64,000 nt of DNA from Alistipes sp. (lineage in GTDB: Bacteria; Bacteroidota; Bacteroidia; Bacteroidales; Rikenellaceae). A program made the position numbers and the translations under genes. Below, piece after piece: positions 34,041 to 42,417 of this stretch. Each line of letters begins with the position of its first letter. The first letter of the stretch is position 1. The notes beneath the pieces were generated by a model. It ran no database searches. It was not told the origin of the DNA and saw nothing but the letters and a program-made list of their open reading frames with translations. Location: the NCBI GenBank assembly GCA_017536555.1, contig JAFXHE010000001.1:62001-126000 (forward strand), in the 5' to 3' direction.

Positions 34041-35198
34041 ATGCACTTGTTAAACAATATACTCTCTCACTACTCCTGGCAGGGTTTGACCCTTATTGGC
34101 GTGCTGCTGATACTATTTTTCGTACAGATGTACTACTATGGCATAGCGTATGGCCGCATACGCCGTTTCCGCCTTATGCGCACGCACAAGCGTCGCTGCG
34201 AGAACCCAGCTGTATCGGTCATTGTCGTAGTGCGTGGCGAGAATGAGCTATTTCTCACAGTCGACCTACCGTCGCTCTTATCACAGCATTACAATCTCTA
34301 TGAGGTAGTGGTCGTATATGTCGGTGGCGACATTGACTACTACGACGAGTTGCAGCGCGTGCGTAAGAATCACTCGTGGATGCGTCTTACGAAGATGGGA
34401 GGCAACGAGCGACTATATATCACAACGAAGCAGGCAATGAACGTGGGTATCAAGTCGGCACAGTACGACAACCTACTATTCACAACCACGGGAGCATCAC
34501 CGCGTAGCGAGGAGTGGGTGGCAACGATGGCTCGCGGCTTTGAGCGCGGCAGCATCGTCATAGCCCCCGTAGTTCCGCTATTCGAGGAGCACTCGCTGAA
34601 GACCTACCTTATGCGAATGTGCGAGTTTCACCGCCAGCGCAACGCCTTTGCACAGGCTGTCACAGGATACGCCTACTGGGCACCGCGCAGCAACTTTGGC
34701 TTTGTGCGCAAACTCTATGATAGCACACGTGGCTTCAACCACCTCAATTTGGACATTGGCGAGAACGACCTATACTTGCAGTCTATAACAACACCGAGAC
34801 GCACTGCCGTCGTTATGTCGAAGCAATCCATAATGACCGAGGAGCGTTCATCAGATTGGCACGAGTGGCTCGACATAATGCGTTACTACAACCATACAGA
34901 GAGCCTATACCCCAATCGTCCGCGCACATTCCACCGTTGGGAGACAGGCAGTCGCGTGTTGTTCTTCCTCGCAGCACTTGCGGCACTCATATTACTTCCA
35001 CACGAGCTACGTATCGGTGTGGCACTATTAGTGCTAATACGCTATATCGTTGTCCTGGTGTCGACACGTCGCACGGCGCGTAAACTTGGCGAGGTGAATA
35101 TAGCGTGGAGATATTGGATATACGACCTTATAGGCCCTATGATTGATTATATGATAAGCCTCGGCAAGAGCCATAAAAGCCCCTCTGCATGGAGATAG
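34041..35198 (+). CDS. Membrane-anchored family 2 glycosyltransferase
   Basis: A 385-residue protein. It has an N-terminal transmembrane helix (LTLIGVLLILFFVQMYYYG), a GT-A fold glycosyltransferase domain from about residue 57 (NPAVSVIVVVRGENE), and two C-terminal hydrophobic segments (about 308-345). The canonical DxD is not obvious: the usual position reads TTTGASPRSEEW, which may mean weak or altered activity. An IGENDLYLQ segment resembles the acceptor-side ED motif of the family. The sigma factor gene begins 10 bp before its stop, so the two are translationally coupled. Sugar and acceptor unknown. Confidence 0.75.
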   Translation: MHLLNNILSHYSWQGLTLIGVLLILFFVQMYYYGIAYGRIRRFRLMRTHKRRCENPAVSVIVVVRGENELFLTVDLPSLLSQHYNLYEVVVVYVGGDIDYYDELQRVRKNHSWMRLTKMGGNERLYITTKQAMNVGIKSAQYDNLLFTTTGASPRSEEWVATMARGFERGSIVIAPVVPLFEEHSLKTYLMRMCEFHRQRNAFAQAVTGYAYWAPRSNFGFVRKLYDSTRGFNHLNLDIGENDLYLQSITTPRRTAVVMSKQSIMTEERSSDWHEWLDIMRYYNHTESLYPNRPRTFHRWETGSRVLFFLAALAALILLPHELRIGVALLVLIRYIVVLVSTRRTARKLGEVNIAWRYWIYDLIGPMIDYMISLGKSHKSPSAWR

Positions 35199-35746
35199 AT
35201 GACTATATTGTAGCAACGGATGCGGAGCTTGTAGAGCTTGCCGCAGGTGGCGACCAGCAGGCCTTTGAGTATCTGTTTACGCGCTATCGAGAGTCCATTG
35301 AGCGACTCTTCGAGCAGCGTTTGAACGACAAAGATACCGCGAGCGACCTACTGCAAGAGACCTTTATCAAGGTGTATCTGCACTTGGATAATTACTCCAA
35401 GTCTTTCACCTTCGGGCAGTGGGTATACACCATAGCGCGTAATACGCTTATTGACCACTTGCGACGACGCTCCGATGACATATCCATCGACGAGCGATTT
35501 ACTGCCCCAGCCGCCTCGACACCGACACCCGAGGAGAGCGTGATAATAAGTCAGACGCAGACCCATTTTGAGGCATCGCTCAATGAGCTTTCGGAGGAGT
35601 ATCGCCGAATAATAAAGATGCGTTTCTTGGATGAATACTCCTACGAAGAGATTGCCGAGAAGCTGGGTCGCCCGATGAACACTGTAAAGACGCAGATACG
35701 CCGCGCGAAGTCGGCCATTTGCAAGATGATTATAGAGAAGGAATAG
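35189..35746 (+). CDS. RNA polymerase sigma-70 family (ECF-type) factor
   Basis: A 185-residue sigma factor. Region 2 spans about 15-95: AFEYLFTRYRESIERLFEQRL, DLLQETFIKVYLHLDNY, FGQWVYTIARNTLIDHLRRR. Region 4 spans about 125-180: LSEEYRRIIKMRFLDEYSYEEIAEKLGRPMNTVKTQIRRA, here split for reading. It overlaps the glycosyltransferase gene by 10 bp. No anti-sigma factor gene follows; the next gene is rsmG, 49 bp downstream, so this is not a typical sigma/anti-sigma pair. Targets unknown. Confidence 0.9.
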   Translation: MEIDDYIVATDAELVELAAGGDQQAFEYLFTRYRESIERLFEQRLNDKDTASDLLQETFIKVYLHLDNYSKSFTFGQWVYTIARNTLIDHLRRRSDDISIDERFTAPAASTPTPEESVIISQTQTHFEASLNELSEEYRRIIKMRFLDEYSYEEIAEKLGRPMNTVKTQIRRAKSAICKMIIEKE

Positions 35747-35795
35747 GTGAGGCACAACGCACCACCAAACAGAATAGAACCAAGCAAAATAAGAG

Positions 35796-36422
35796 GTGAA
35801 TATAGAGCTCATATTGAGATATTTCCCAGAGATTACAGCCCAGCAGCGCGAACAATTTGCGCAGCTCGGGGAGTTATATACGGAGTGGAATAGCCGTATA
35901 AACGTAATCTCGCGCAAAGATATGGAACATCTCTACACACGCCACATACTACACTCGCTGGCTATCGCCAAGGTGTGTAGGTTCAATGACGGAGCAAAAA
36001 TTGTGGATATCGGCTGTGGCGGAGGCTTTCCGTCGGTGCCATTGGCAATAATGTTCCCCAAAGCGGAGTTTGTAGGTGTAGACTCCATCGCCAAGAAGAT
36101 ACGCGTGGTGCAGGGCATAATTGAGGGCGCGGGCATAGAGAACTTGCGCGCAGTGAATAGCCGTGCCGAGCAGCTCGGAGAGAAGTTCGACTACGTTGTA
36201 TCACGCGCCGTAACGGAGATGCCTCGCTTCATACAGTGGGCACTGCCGCTGCTGCGCAAAGGGCAGGCAGGCGAGCTTCCCAATGGCATACTCTACCTCA
36301 AAGGAGGCGACCTTGCCGAGGAGCTTGCTATGACACGTCGCCACTGGACACTGTATGACATTGCACCAATGTTCGAGGATGAGTTCTTCGAGACCAAGCG
36401 CGTAGTATACGGCAAATTTTAG
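35796..36422 (+). CDS. rsmG: 16S rRNA (guanine527-N7)-methyltransferase
   Basis: A 208-residue SAM-dependent methyltransferase that modifies G527 of 16S rRNA. The start is GTG at 35796, with a purine-rich AAGAG just upstream, and no upstream ATG fits. The SAM-binding motif is KIVDIGCGGGFPSVPLAIM, followed by the RAEQL and VVSRAV blocks typical of RsmG. The length is standard. The DUF4954-like gene starts 6 bp downstream. Confidence 0.93.
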   Translation: MNIELILRYFPEITAQQREQFAQLGELYTEWNSRINVISRKDMEHLYTRHILHSLAIAKVCRFNDGAKIVDIGCGGGFPSVPLAIMFPKAEFVGVDSIAKKIRVVQGIIEGAGIENLRAVNSRAEQLGEKFDYVVSRAVTEMPRFIQWALPLLRKGQAGELPNGILYLKGGDLAEELAMTRRHWTLYDIAPMFEDEFFETKRVVYGKF

Positions 36423-36428
36423 AGACTT

Positions 36429-38159
36429 ATGGGAGAGCGAAAAACGATATACCGACAACTGACAAACGAGGAGCGACACGAGCTTCAACTGCGCGGCTGT
36501 AGTGCCGAAGAGTGGGATAGCGTCTATGTAGCGGAGGACTTTGCTACATCACAGCTACGTAGCGTACACTTTGAGGGGCGCGTGACCATTGGTAGTCGTT
36601 GTCGTATTGTTGATAGCACCATACGCAACTACACTATTGGCAACGACTGCACGATAGAGGCTGTATCACGTATGGAGTGTCGCCACACATCGACATTTGG
36701 AGAGGGTATCGAGGTAGCTGTCATCAACGAAAATGGAGGACGCAAGGTCACGATATACCGTGATTTAACGGCACAGACAGCATATCTGATGGCTATGATG
36801 CGCCACCGACGGGAGGCTGTAGCAGAGCTGCAACGCCTTGTTGCAGAGCACATCGCAAACAGTAGTTCGGAGATAGGTACAGTGGGTAATAATGTGACAA
36901 TACGCTGTGTCAAGTTCCTGCGCGAAGTGAGCATCGAGGATGATGTTACCATTGAGGGCGCATCGCAACTGCGCAATGGCACGATATGTCGTGGTGCAGA
37001 GGTGGGTGTTGATGTACGAGCGTGCGACTTCATATTTGCCGAGGAGGCTCGCGTGGAGGATGGAGCAAGCATCGAGCGATGCTTCATCGGCGAGCGTAGC
37101 ATTGTCGCCAATAACTTCACCGCCGTAGATACGCTACTCTTTGCCAACTGTCACTGCGAGAATGGCGAGGCAGTATCGGTGTTTGCAGGCCCGTGTACCG
37201 TGTCGCACCATAAGTCATCGTTGCTCATTGCGGGCATCTTCTCATTCTTCAATGCAGGTAGTGGCACCAACCAATCCAACCACCTCTTTAAGAGTGGTGC
37301 AGTGCATCAGGCTGTGCACGAGCGAGGTACCAAATTTGGCAGCAACGGCTATATTATGGCACCCTCTATCGAGGGCCCCTATACCGTTGTTATGGGCAGG
37401 CACACACGTCACCACGACACACAAGATATGCCCTACTCCTACCTTATTGAGTCGGAGGGCAAAACGATGTTGCTGCCAGCAATAGCCCTCACGAGCTATG
37501 GTGCTGTGCGCGACATCGAGAAGTGGAAGGTGCGCGACAGACGCAGACTCAAACGCGACAATATACGCTACGAGGAGTTTAACCCCTTTATCACGGGCAG
37601 GATGCTGCGCGGTGTAGATACTTTGACACGCCTTCAGGAGGATGACCCCGAGGCTAAAACCTACTCATACAACCGTACTACCATCAAAGCATCAATGCTC
37701 CAGCGCGGCATAAAGCTCTATAACAGTGCTATCGCCGCATCACTCGGAATAATGCTTGGCGCAGGAGACCACCGTATGGGCAAGTGCGACAACACAGAGT
37801 GGATAGACCTCGCAGGCGAGTATGTACCTTTGGGCATTGTCAACGAACTGCTTACACGCCTTGAGACGGGCGATATAACACTCGAAGAGATACAAGAGAC
37901 CTTCGACGATGTTATGCATAACTACAATAATATGGCGGCAGCATACGCATACGACATCTTGGCACGTCTAACAGGACACCAGCCCTCGGATGAGGAGGTT
38001 GACGAGACCATAGCTGCTGCTGGCAATATCGTGGCACGTATGCGCGAGGCTACCGATGCCGATCGCCGCCGCGACTCATCCGAAGAGATGTGGGTGGGCT
38101 ACGGCTATGACTTCCGCGGTGATGAAGAGCGCGAGGCAGACTTCCGCAACACGCGCTGA
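36429..38159 (+). CDS. DUF4954-like left-handed beta-helix protein
   Basis: A 576-residue cytoplasmic-type protein with no signal peptide. From about residue 45 to 270 it has hexapeptide-like repeats (VTIGSRCRIVDSTI, VTIRCVKFLREVSI, ERSIVANNFTAVDT) that predict a left-handed beta helix, as in nucleotidyl- and acyltransferases of sugar metabolism. A conserved block follows (SSLLIAGIFSFFNAGSGTNQ, GPYTVVMGRHTRHHDT), then a helical C-terminus. It resembles the DUF4954 family of Bacteroidota, for which I know no established reaction. It starts 6 bp after rsmG. Confidence 0.7.
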   Translation: MGERKTIYRQLTNEERHELQLRGCSAEEWDSVYVAEDFATSQLRSVHFEGRVTIGSRCRIVDSTIRNYTIGNDCTIEAVSRMECRHTSTFGEGIEVAVINENGGRKVTIYRDLTAQTAYLMAMMRHRREAVAELQRLVAEHIANSSSEIGTVGNNVTIRCVKFLREVSIEDDVTIEGASQLRNGTICRGAEVGVDVRACDFIFAEEARVEDGASIERCFIGERSIVANNFTAVDTLLFANCHCENGEAVSVFAGPCTVSHHKSSLLIAGIFSFFNAGSGTNQSNHLFKSGAVHQAVHERGTKFGSNGYIMAPSIEGPYTVVMGRHTRHHDTQDMPYSYLIESEGKTMLLPAIALTSYGAVRDIEKWKVRDRRRLKRDNIRYEEFNPFITGRMLRGVDTLTRLQEDDPEAKTYSYNRTTIKASMLQRGIKLYNSAIAASLGIMLGAGDHRMGKCDNTEWIDLAGEYVPLGIVNELLTRLETGDITLEEIQETFDDVMHNYNNMAAAYAYDILARLTGHQPSDEEVDETIAAAGNIVARMREATDADRRRDSSEEMWVGYGYDFRGDEEREADFRNTR

Positions 38160-38226
38160 TAGCCGAAAAACATATTGAGAGACGAAACAAATAACACAAT
38201 TACAAACACATAAACCAACTAAAACT

Positions 38227-39156
38227 ATGGAGAAAGTACAAGTTTTGATTATCGGTAGCGGTCCTGCCGGTTTCACAGCAGCAATCTACACTTCACGTGC
38301 AAACCTCTCACCCGTACTCTATGAGGGTATTGAGCCTGGAGGTCAGCTCACAACAACCACCGAGATTGAGAACTTCCCTGGCTACCCCGAGGGTATCACT
38401 GGCTCGGCTATGATGGAGGATCTTAAGAAGCAGGCGTTGCGCTTTGGCGCAGATGTACGTCGTGGCATCATCACAGATCTCGACCTCTCACAGCGTCCCT
38501 TCAAGGTTAAGGTAGACCACGAGCACGACATTGAGGCAGATACCATCATCGTATGTACTGGTGCTTCAGCAAAGTACCTCGGCTTGGAATCAGAGGCAAA
38601 GTTCCGTGGTATGGGTGTCAGCGCGTGCGCTACTTGCGACGGCTTCTTCTACCGCAAGCAGGATGTAGCTGTTGTGGGTGGTGGTGACACCGCTTGCGAG
38701 GAGGCTACATACTTGGCATCTATCTGCCGCAAGGTATATCTTGTTGTACGTAAGAATTATCTTCGTGCATCGAAGGCTATGCAGGAGCGCGTATTCAACA
38801 CACCCAACATCGAGGTTCTCTTTGAGCACAACACTGCCGAGGTTTTGGGTGATGAGAATGGTGTAACTGGCGCACGTCTCTACCACAGCGAGACAAAGGA
38901 GGAGCGCACCATCGACATCACAGGCTTCTTCCTTGCTATCGGTCACAACCCCAACACAGAGTTCTTGAAGGGTCAGTTGGAGCTCGACGAGCAGAAGTAT
39001 ATCAAGGTTGTTCCAGGCACATCAAAGACCTCTGTAGAGGGCGTGTTTGCCGCTGGTGATGTGAAGGATCCTCACTATCGTCAGGCTATCACCGCTGCAG
39101 GTTCAGGCTGTATCGCTGCTTTGGACTGCGAGCGTTTTATTCTTGCAAATAAGTAG
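38227..39156 (+). CDS. trxB: Thioredoxin-disulfide reductase
   Basis: A 309-residue FAD/NADPH flavoprotein that reduces thioredoxin. It has the FAD-binding GSGPAGFTAAIY at the N-terminus, the redox pair C134-A-T-C137 (SACATCDGFFY), the NADPH-binding VVGGGDTACEEA, and a C-terminal FAD block FAAGDVKDPHYRQ. The length is standard. rnz follows after 3 bp, so the genes are co-transcribed. Confidence 0.97.
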   Translation: MEKVQVLIIGSGPAGFTAAIYTSRANLSPVLYEGIEPGGQLTTTTEIENFPGYPEGITGSAMMEDLKKQALRFGADVRRGIITDLDLSQRPFKVKVDHEHDIEADTIIVCTGASAKYLGLESEAKFRGMGVSACATCDGFFYRKQDVAVVGGGDTACEEATYLASICRKVYLVVRKNYLRASKAMQERVFNTPNIEVLFEHNTAEVLGDENGVTGARLYHSETKEERTIDITGFFLAIGHNPNTEFLKGQLELDEQKYIKVVPGTSKTSVEGVFAAGDVKDPHYRQAITAAGSGCIAALDCERFILANK

Positions 39157-39159
39157 TGG

Positions 39160-40101
39160 ATGGCATTCAGCGTAACCATACTTGGTAATGCGTCTGCTAA
39201 ACCCACAATCGCGTCACACCCCTCGGCACAGGTAGTAAACCTCAACGAACAATACTACCTTGTCGATGCGGGCGAGGGCGTACAACAGCAGCTCATAAGG
39301 CGCGGCATTAACCCGCTGCGCCTTCGGGCTGTGTTTATATCACATCTGCACGGCGACCACTGCTTCGGCATCTTTCCGCTAATATCGACGCTCGGACTAT
39401 ATGGCAAGCGCACGCCGCTAACCATCTATGCTCCAGCACCTTTTGGCGAGATACTCAACAACCATCTGCGATACTTCGACACAGAACTACCCTACGAGAT
39501 AAAATGGGTAGAGGTGCGCACAACGGAGCATACGCTGCTCGTGCAAAACAACACCCTTGAGGTGTGGAGCATACCACTACGACACCGCGTGCCTACGGCG
39601 GGCTTTCTCTTCCGCGAGAAGCAGCCACCGCTAAATGTCGACAAGTGGCAAATCACGCGCCACAACCTCACAATAAGCGAGATTACGGCAGCCAAGCGTG
39701 GCGAGGACATCATACGTGACACGGGAGAGCGTATAGCCAACAGTGATATCACGTATATACCATATCGCGCACGCTCATACGCCTACCTCTCCGACACGAA
39801 CTACTCGGCAAAGGCGGCCGAACTGGTTAAGGGCGTTGACCTGCTATACCACGAGACGACATACGCAAGTGCCGAGAGCCGTACAGCAAAGAGTCGCGGA
39901 CACTCGTCGACAACAGACGCCGCAAAGGTAGCACTGCGCGCAGAGGCAAAACGCCTCATCATAGGGCACTTCTCATCACGATATAAGGATCTAAATATGC
40001 TCCTTAATGAGTGCCGAGAACTATTCTCGGAGAGCTATATTGCCGAGGAGGGAGCGACCTTCACCATTGAGGAGGAGCGCGTAAAGGCTGCTACAAAGTA
40101 A
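39160..40101 (+). CDS. rnz: Ribonuclease Z
   Basis: A 313-residue metallo-beta-lactamase fold nuclease that removes tRNA 3' trailers. The zinc motif is SHLHGDHCFGIFPL, with further ligands in LLYHETTY and the RLIIGHFSSRY region. The flexible arm region sits near residues 150-185, as in short RNase Z. It begins 3 bp after trxB. Confidence 0.93.
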   Translation: MAFSVTILGNASAKPTIASHPSAQVVNLNEQYYLVDAGEGVQQQLIRRGINPLRLRAVFISHLHGDHCFGIFPLISTLGLYGKRTPLTIYAPAPFGEILNNHLRYFDTELPYEIKWVEVRTTEHTLLVQNNTLEVWSIPLRHRVPTAGFLFREKQPPLNVDKWQITRHNLTISEITAAKRGEDIIRDTGERIANSDITYIPYRARSYAYLSDTNYSAKAAELVKGVDLLYHETTYASAESRTAKSRGHSSTTDAAKVALRAEAKRLIIGHFSSRYKDLNMLLNECRELFSESYIAEEGATFTIEEERVKAATK

Positions 40102-40146
40102 AGATATAACTCACACCAAACAAGGTAAACCGACGCCACAGATAGG

Positions 40147-40887
40147 ATGACAAAGGCAGAGATACAATTTGTACGCTCGCTCGCAGATAAGCGCGCGCGT
40201 GACACGCACGGAATGTTTATAGCCGAGGGCAGCAAGCTCGTGGAGGAGATACAACACTCGTCGTGGCGTATCGAAAGCGTGTATACTACGCGCAAAGAGC
40301 TGACGGGTGGTAACGTCACTCATATCGAGCGCAAAGAGATGGAGCGTATTTCACAGCTAAAGACAGCCAACGACACCCTCGCTGTGGTACATATACCACA
40401 TTATAGCCTCTCTATGGAGGAGCTCGACAACGGTCTTACACTGGCACTTGACGGTGTGCAGAACCCAGGAAATATGGGCACAATAATACGCCTCGCCGAC
40501 TGGTTTGGCATAAAAAATATAGTATGCTCTGCGGAGTGTGCCGACTGCTATAGCCCCAAGGTTATTCAAGCAACAATGGGAGCAATACTGCGCGTAAAGG
40601 TACACTATGTAGACAACCTCGCGCAGCTATTACAGAGCGCAGCACGACGCAAGGTTGCGATATACGGGACACTGCTCGATGGTGACAACATCTACGCAGC
40701 AGAGCTACAAGAGTGTGGAATAATCGTTATGGGCAATGAGGGTCGCGGTGTTTCGGAGGAGTGTCGCCAGACAATTACGCATAGTCTCTTTATACCTCCC
40801 TACCCCACCAACGCAGCAACATCGGAGTCACTCAACGTGGCTATGGCAACGGGCATCGTCCTTTCAGAATTCCGCCGTCCAAGATAG
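40147..40887 (+). CDS. SpoU/TrmH-family RNA 2'-O-methyltransferase
   Basis: A 246-residue enzyme. The N-terminal ~90 residues form a substrate-binding domain (KAEIQFVRSLADKRARDTHGMFIAEG). The SPOUT catalytic domain has the three knot motifs: DGVQNPGNMGTIIRLADWF, IVMGNEGRGVSEE and PTNAATSESLNVAMATGIVLSEF, each shorter than the full block. It transfers a methyl group from SAM to a ribose in rRNA or tRNA. The exact nucleotide is not predictable here (RlmB-like is one option). Confidence 0.87.
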   Translation: MTKAEIQFVRSLADKRARDTHGMFIAEGSKLVEEIQHSSWRIESVYTTRKELTGGNVTHIERKEMERISQLKTANDTLAVVHIPHYSLSMEELDNGLTLALDGVQNPGNMGTIIRLADWFGIKNIVCSAECADCYSPKVIQATMGAILRVKVHYVDNLAQLLQSAARRKVAIYGTLLDGDNIYAAELQECGIIVMGNEGRGVSEECRQTITHSLFIPPYPTNAATSESLNVAMATGIVLSEFRRPR

Positions 40888-40890
40888 AAT

Positions 40891-40923
40891 GTTAAGATAG
40901 TTTAAGATAGTTTAAGATAGTTT
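40891..40923. repeat. Decamer repeats (TTTAAGATAG) upstream of pdxA
   Basis: Three copies follow each other exactly every 10 bp (40891, 40901, 40911; the first begins with G). A fourth AAGATAG lies just before, at 40881. The repeats end 13 bp before the -33 element of the pdxA promoter. Confidence 0.85.
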
Positions 40924-40935
40924 ATCATATATAAT

Positions 40936-40966
40936 TTTGCATATTACTCAACTTTTCTTATATTTG
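40936..40966 (+). promoter_or_regulatory. pdxA promoter with ideal spacing
   Basis: TTTG (40936-40939), exactly 19 bp, then TATATTTG (40959-40966), the Bacteroidota -33/-7 arrangement, 35 bp before the ATG. Confidence 0.75.
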
Positions 40967-41001
40967 TAGGTTGAAACAATTTTAGAACACGAACACACAA
41001 G

Positions 41002-42099
41002 ATGAGCGACAGACTAAAGATTGGCATAACCCAGGGCGACACCAACGGTATCGGCTGGGAGCTTATCATCAAGATATTTGCAGATAGCCGCATAACAGAG
41101 CTATTCACGCCCGTTATCTACGGTTCAAGCGCAGCAGCAACATTCTACCAGCGTTCACTTAAGGAGCAGCTGGAGCAGCCACTAAAGTTTAACATCGTAG
41201 ATAGCGCAGAACACGCCATAAGTGGCAAGGTAAACCTCGTAGAGTGCGGTAGCAAGGAGTTGAGCATAACCCCAGGCAACCCCTCGAAGAGTGGTGGCGA
41301 GGCAGCGGCAGCGGCACTGCGAATGGCTATAGATGACCTCAAGGCTGAAAATATTGATGCAATGGTTACCGCTCCTATCGACAAGGAGATGATCCAAAGC
41401 GCAGACTTCTGCTATACGGGACACACCGAGTTTTTAGCAAAGGAGCTTGACGGCACTCCGCTGATGATGATGACATCAGATATTATGCGCGTTGGCTTGG
41501 CTACAATACACGTACCTGTGTCACAAGTTACCGAGGCTCTTACAAAGGAGCTCATTGCAGAGCGCGTACATCAGATAAACGACTCACTGAAGCAGGATTA
41601 CGGCATTGTACGTCCGCGCATCGCAGTCCTTGCGCTCAACCCCCACGCTGGCGATGGAGGTCTTTTGGGCAAGGAGGAGCAGGAGATTATCAAGCCCGCT
41701 ATCGTGGAGTGCTACGAGGAGGGTATCCTCACCTTTGGTCCATTTGCAGCAGATGGCTTCTTTGCTGCTGGTCAGTTTAAAAACTACGATGCGGTACTTG
41801 CTATGTACCACGATCAGGGTCTTGCACCATTCAAGACACTATCGCCCGAGGGTGTAAACTTCACAGCATCGCTAACAGGCGTGCGCACCTCTCCCGACCA
41901 CGGCGTAGCATACGACATCGCAGGCAAGGGCATTGCCGACGAGCAATCTATGCGCAATGCAATATATGAGGCTATAGATATCGTGCGCCGCAGAGCGGAG
42001 TGGTCGGAGTGGAACAGCAACCCTCTGGAGCACTTTGAGCGCGAGAAGGGCCGCGACATCTCGGTTAAGGATCTGCCCGACGCAGAGCATAACGACTAA
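41002..42099 (+). CDS. pdxA: 4-hydroxythreonine-4-phosphate dehydrogenase
   Basis: A 365-residue NAD-dependent enzyme of pyridoxal phosphate synthesis (DXP-dependent route). Family blocks include IGITQGDTNGIGWELIIK at the N-terminus, DAMVTAPIDKEMI, CYTGHTEFLA with a metal-ligand His, ALNPHAGDGGLLG, and MYHDQGLAPFKTL with another His. The length is slightly above E. coli PdxA because of a charged tail (EHFEREKGRDISVKDL). It has a strong own promoter and phased repeats upstream. Confidence 0.95.
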   Translation: MSDRLKIGITQGDTNGIGWELIIKIFADSRITELFTPVIYGSSAAATFYQRSLKEQLEQPLKFNIVDSAEHAISGKVNLVECGSKELSITPGNPSKSGGEAAAAALRMAIDDLKAENIDAMVTAPIDKEMIQSADFCYTGHTEFLAKELDGTPLMMMTSDIMRVGLATIHVPVSQVTEALTKELIAERVHQINDSLKQDYGIVRPRIAVLALNPHAGDGGLLGKEEQEIIKPAIVECYEEGILTFGPFAADGFFAAGQFKNYDAVLAMYHDQGLAPFKTLSPEGVNFTASLTGVRTSPDHGVAYDIAGKGIADEQSMRNAIYEAIDIVRRRAEWSEWNSNPLEHFEREKGRDISVKDLPDAEHND

Positions 42100-42117
42100 A
42101 TAACAAGCACTTTCAGT

Positions 42118-42327
42118 ATGAGCGAGCGAGTAAGAGTAATAATAAGTATTGTCATCAGTAGCGTACTCTTGGCTATGGTCGTTATATACCTTATCAGGGC
42201 GTGGATGCCCACCGAGGTAATCGACTGGGTGATGTTTGTTGCAGCATCGCTAATTGGCATATACGCCATACATCGCATAGCCAATCTCGCCAAAGCACTG
42301 GAGAGTTGCGACAAGAGGGATGAATAA
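42118..42327 (+). CDS. Small two-helix membrane protein
   Basis: A 69-residue protein with two hydrophobic helices (about 6-26 and 36-53), a short polar turn between them, and a charged C-terminus. It starts 19 bp after pdxA on the same strand, so it is probably on that transcript. No family recognised. Confidence 0.6.
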   Translation: MSERVRVIISIVISSVLLAMVVIYLIRAWMPTEVIDWVMFVAASLIGIYAIHRIANLAKALESCDKRDE

Positions 42328-42417
42328 AACAAGGAGTGCAGCTGAGTAGTAATCCGTCTCGTTATTGTGGAGCTACGAAGGCACTCAAAATAATAACACT
42401 AAAAACACAAAATTATC

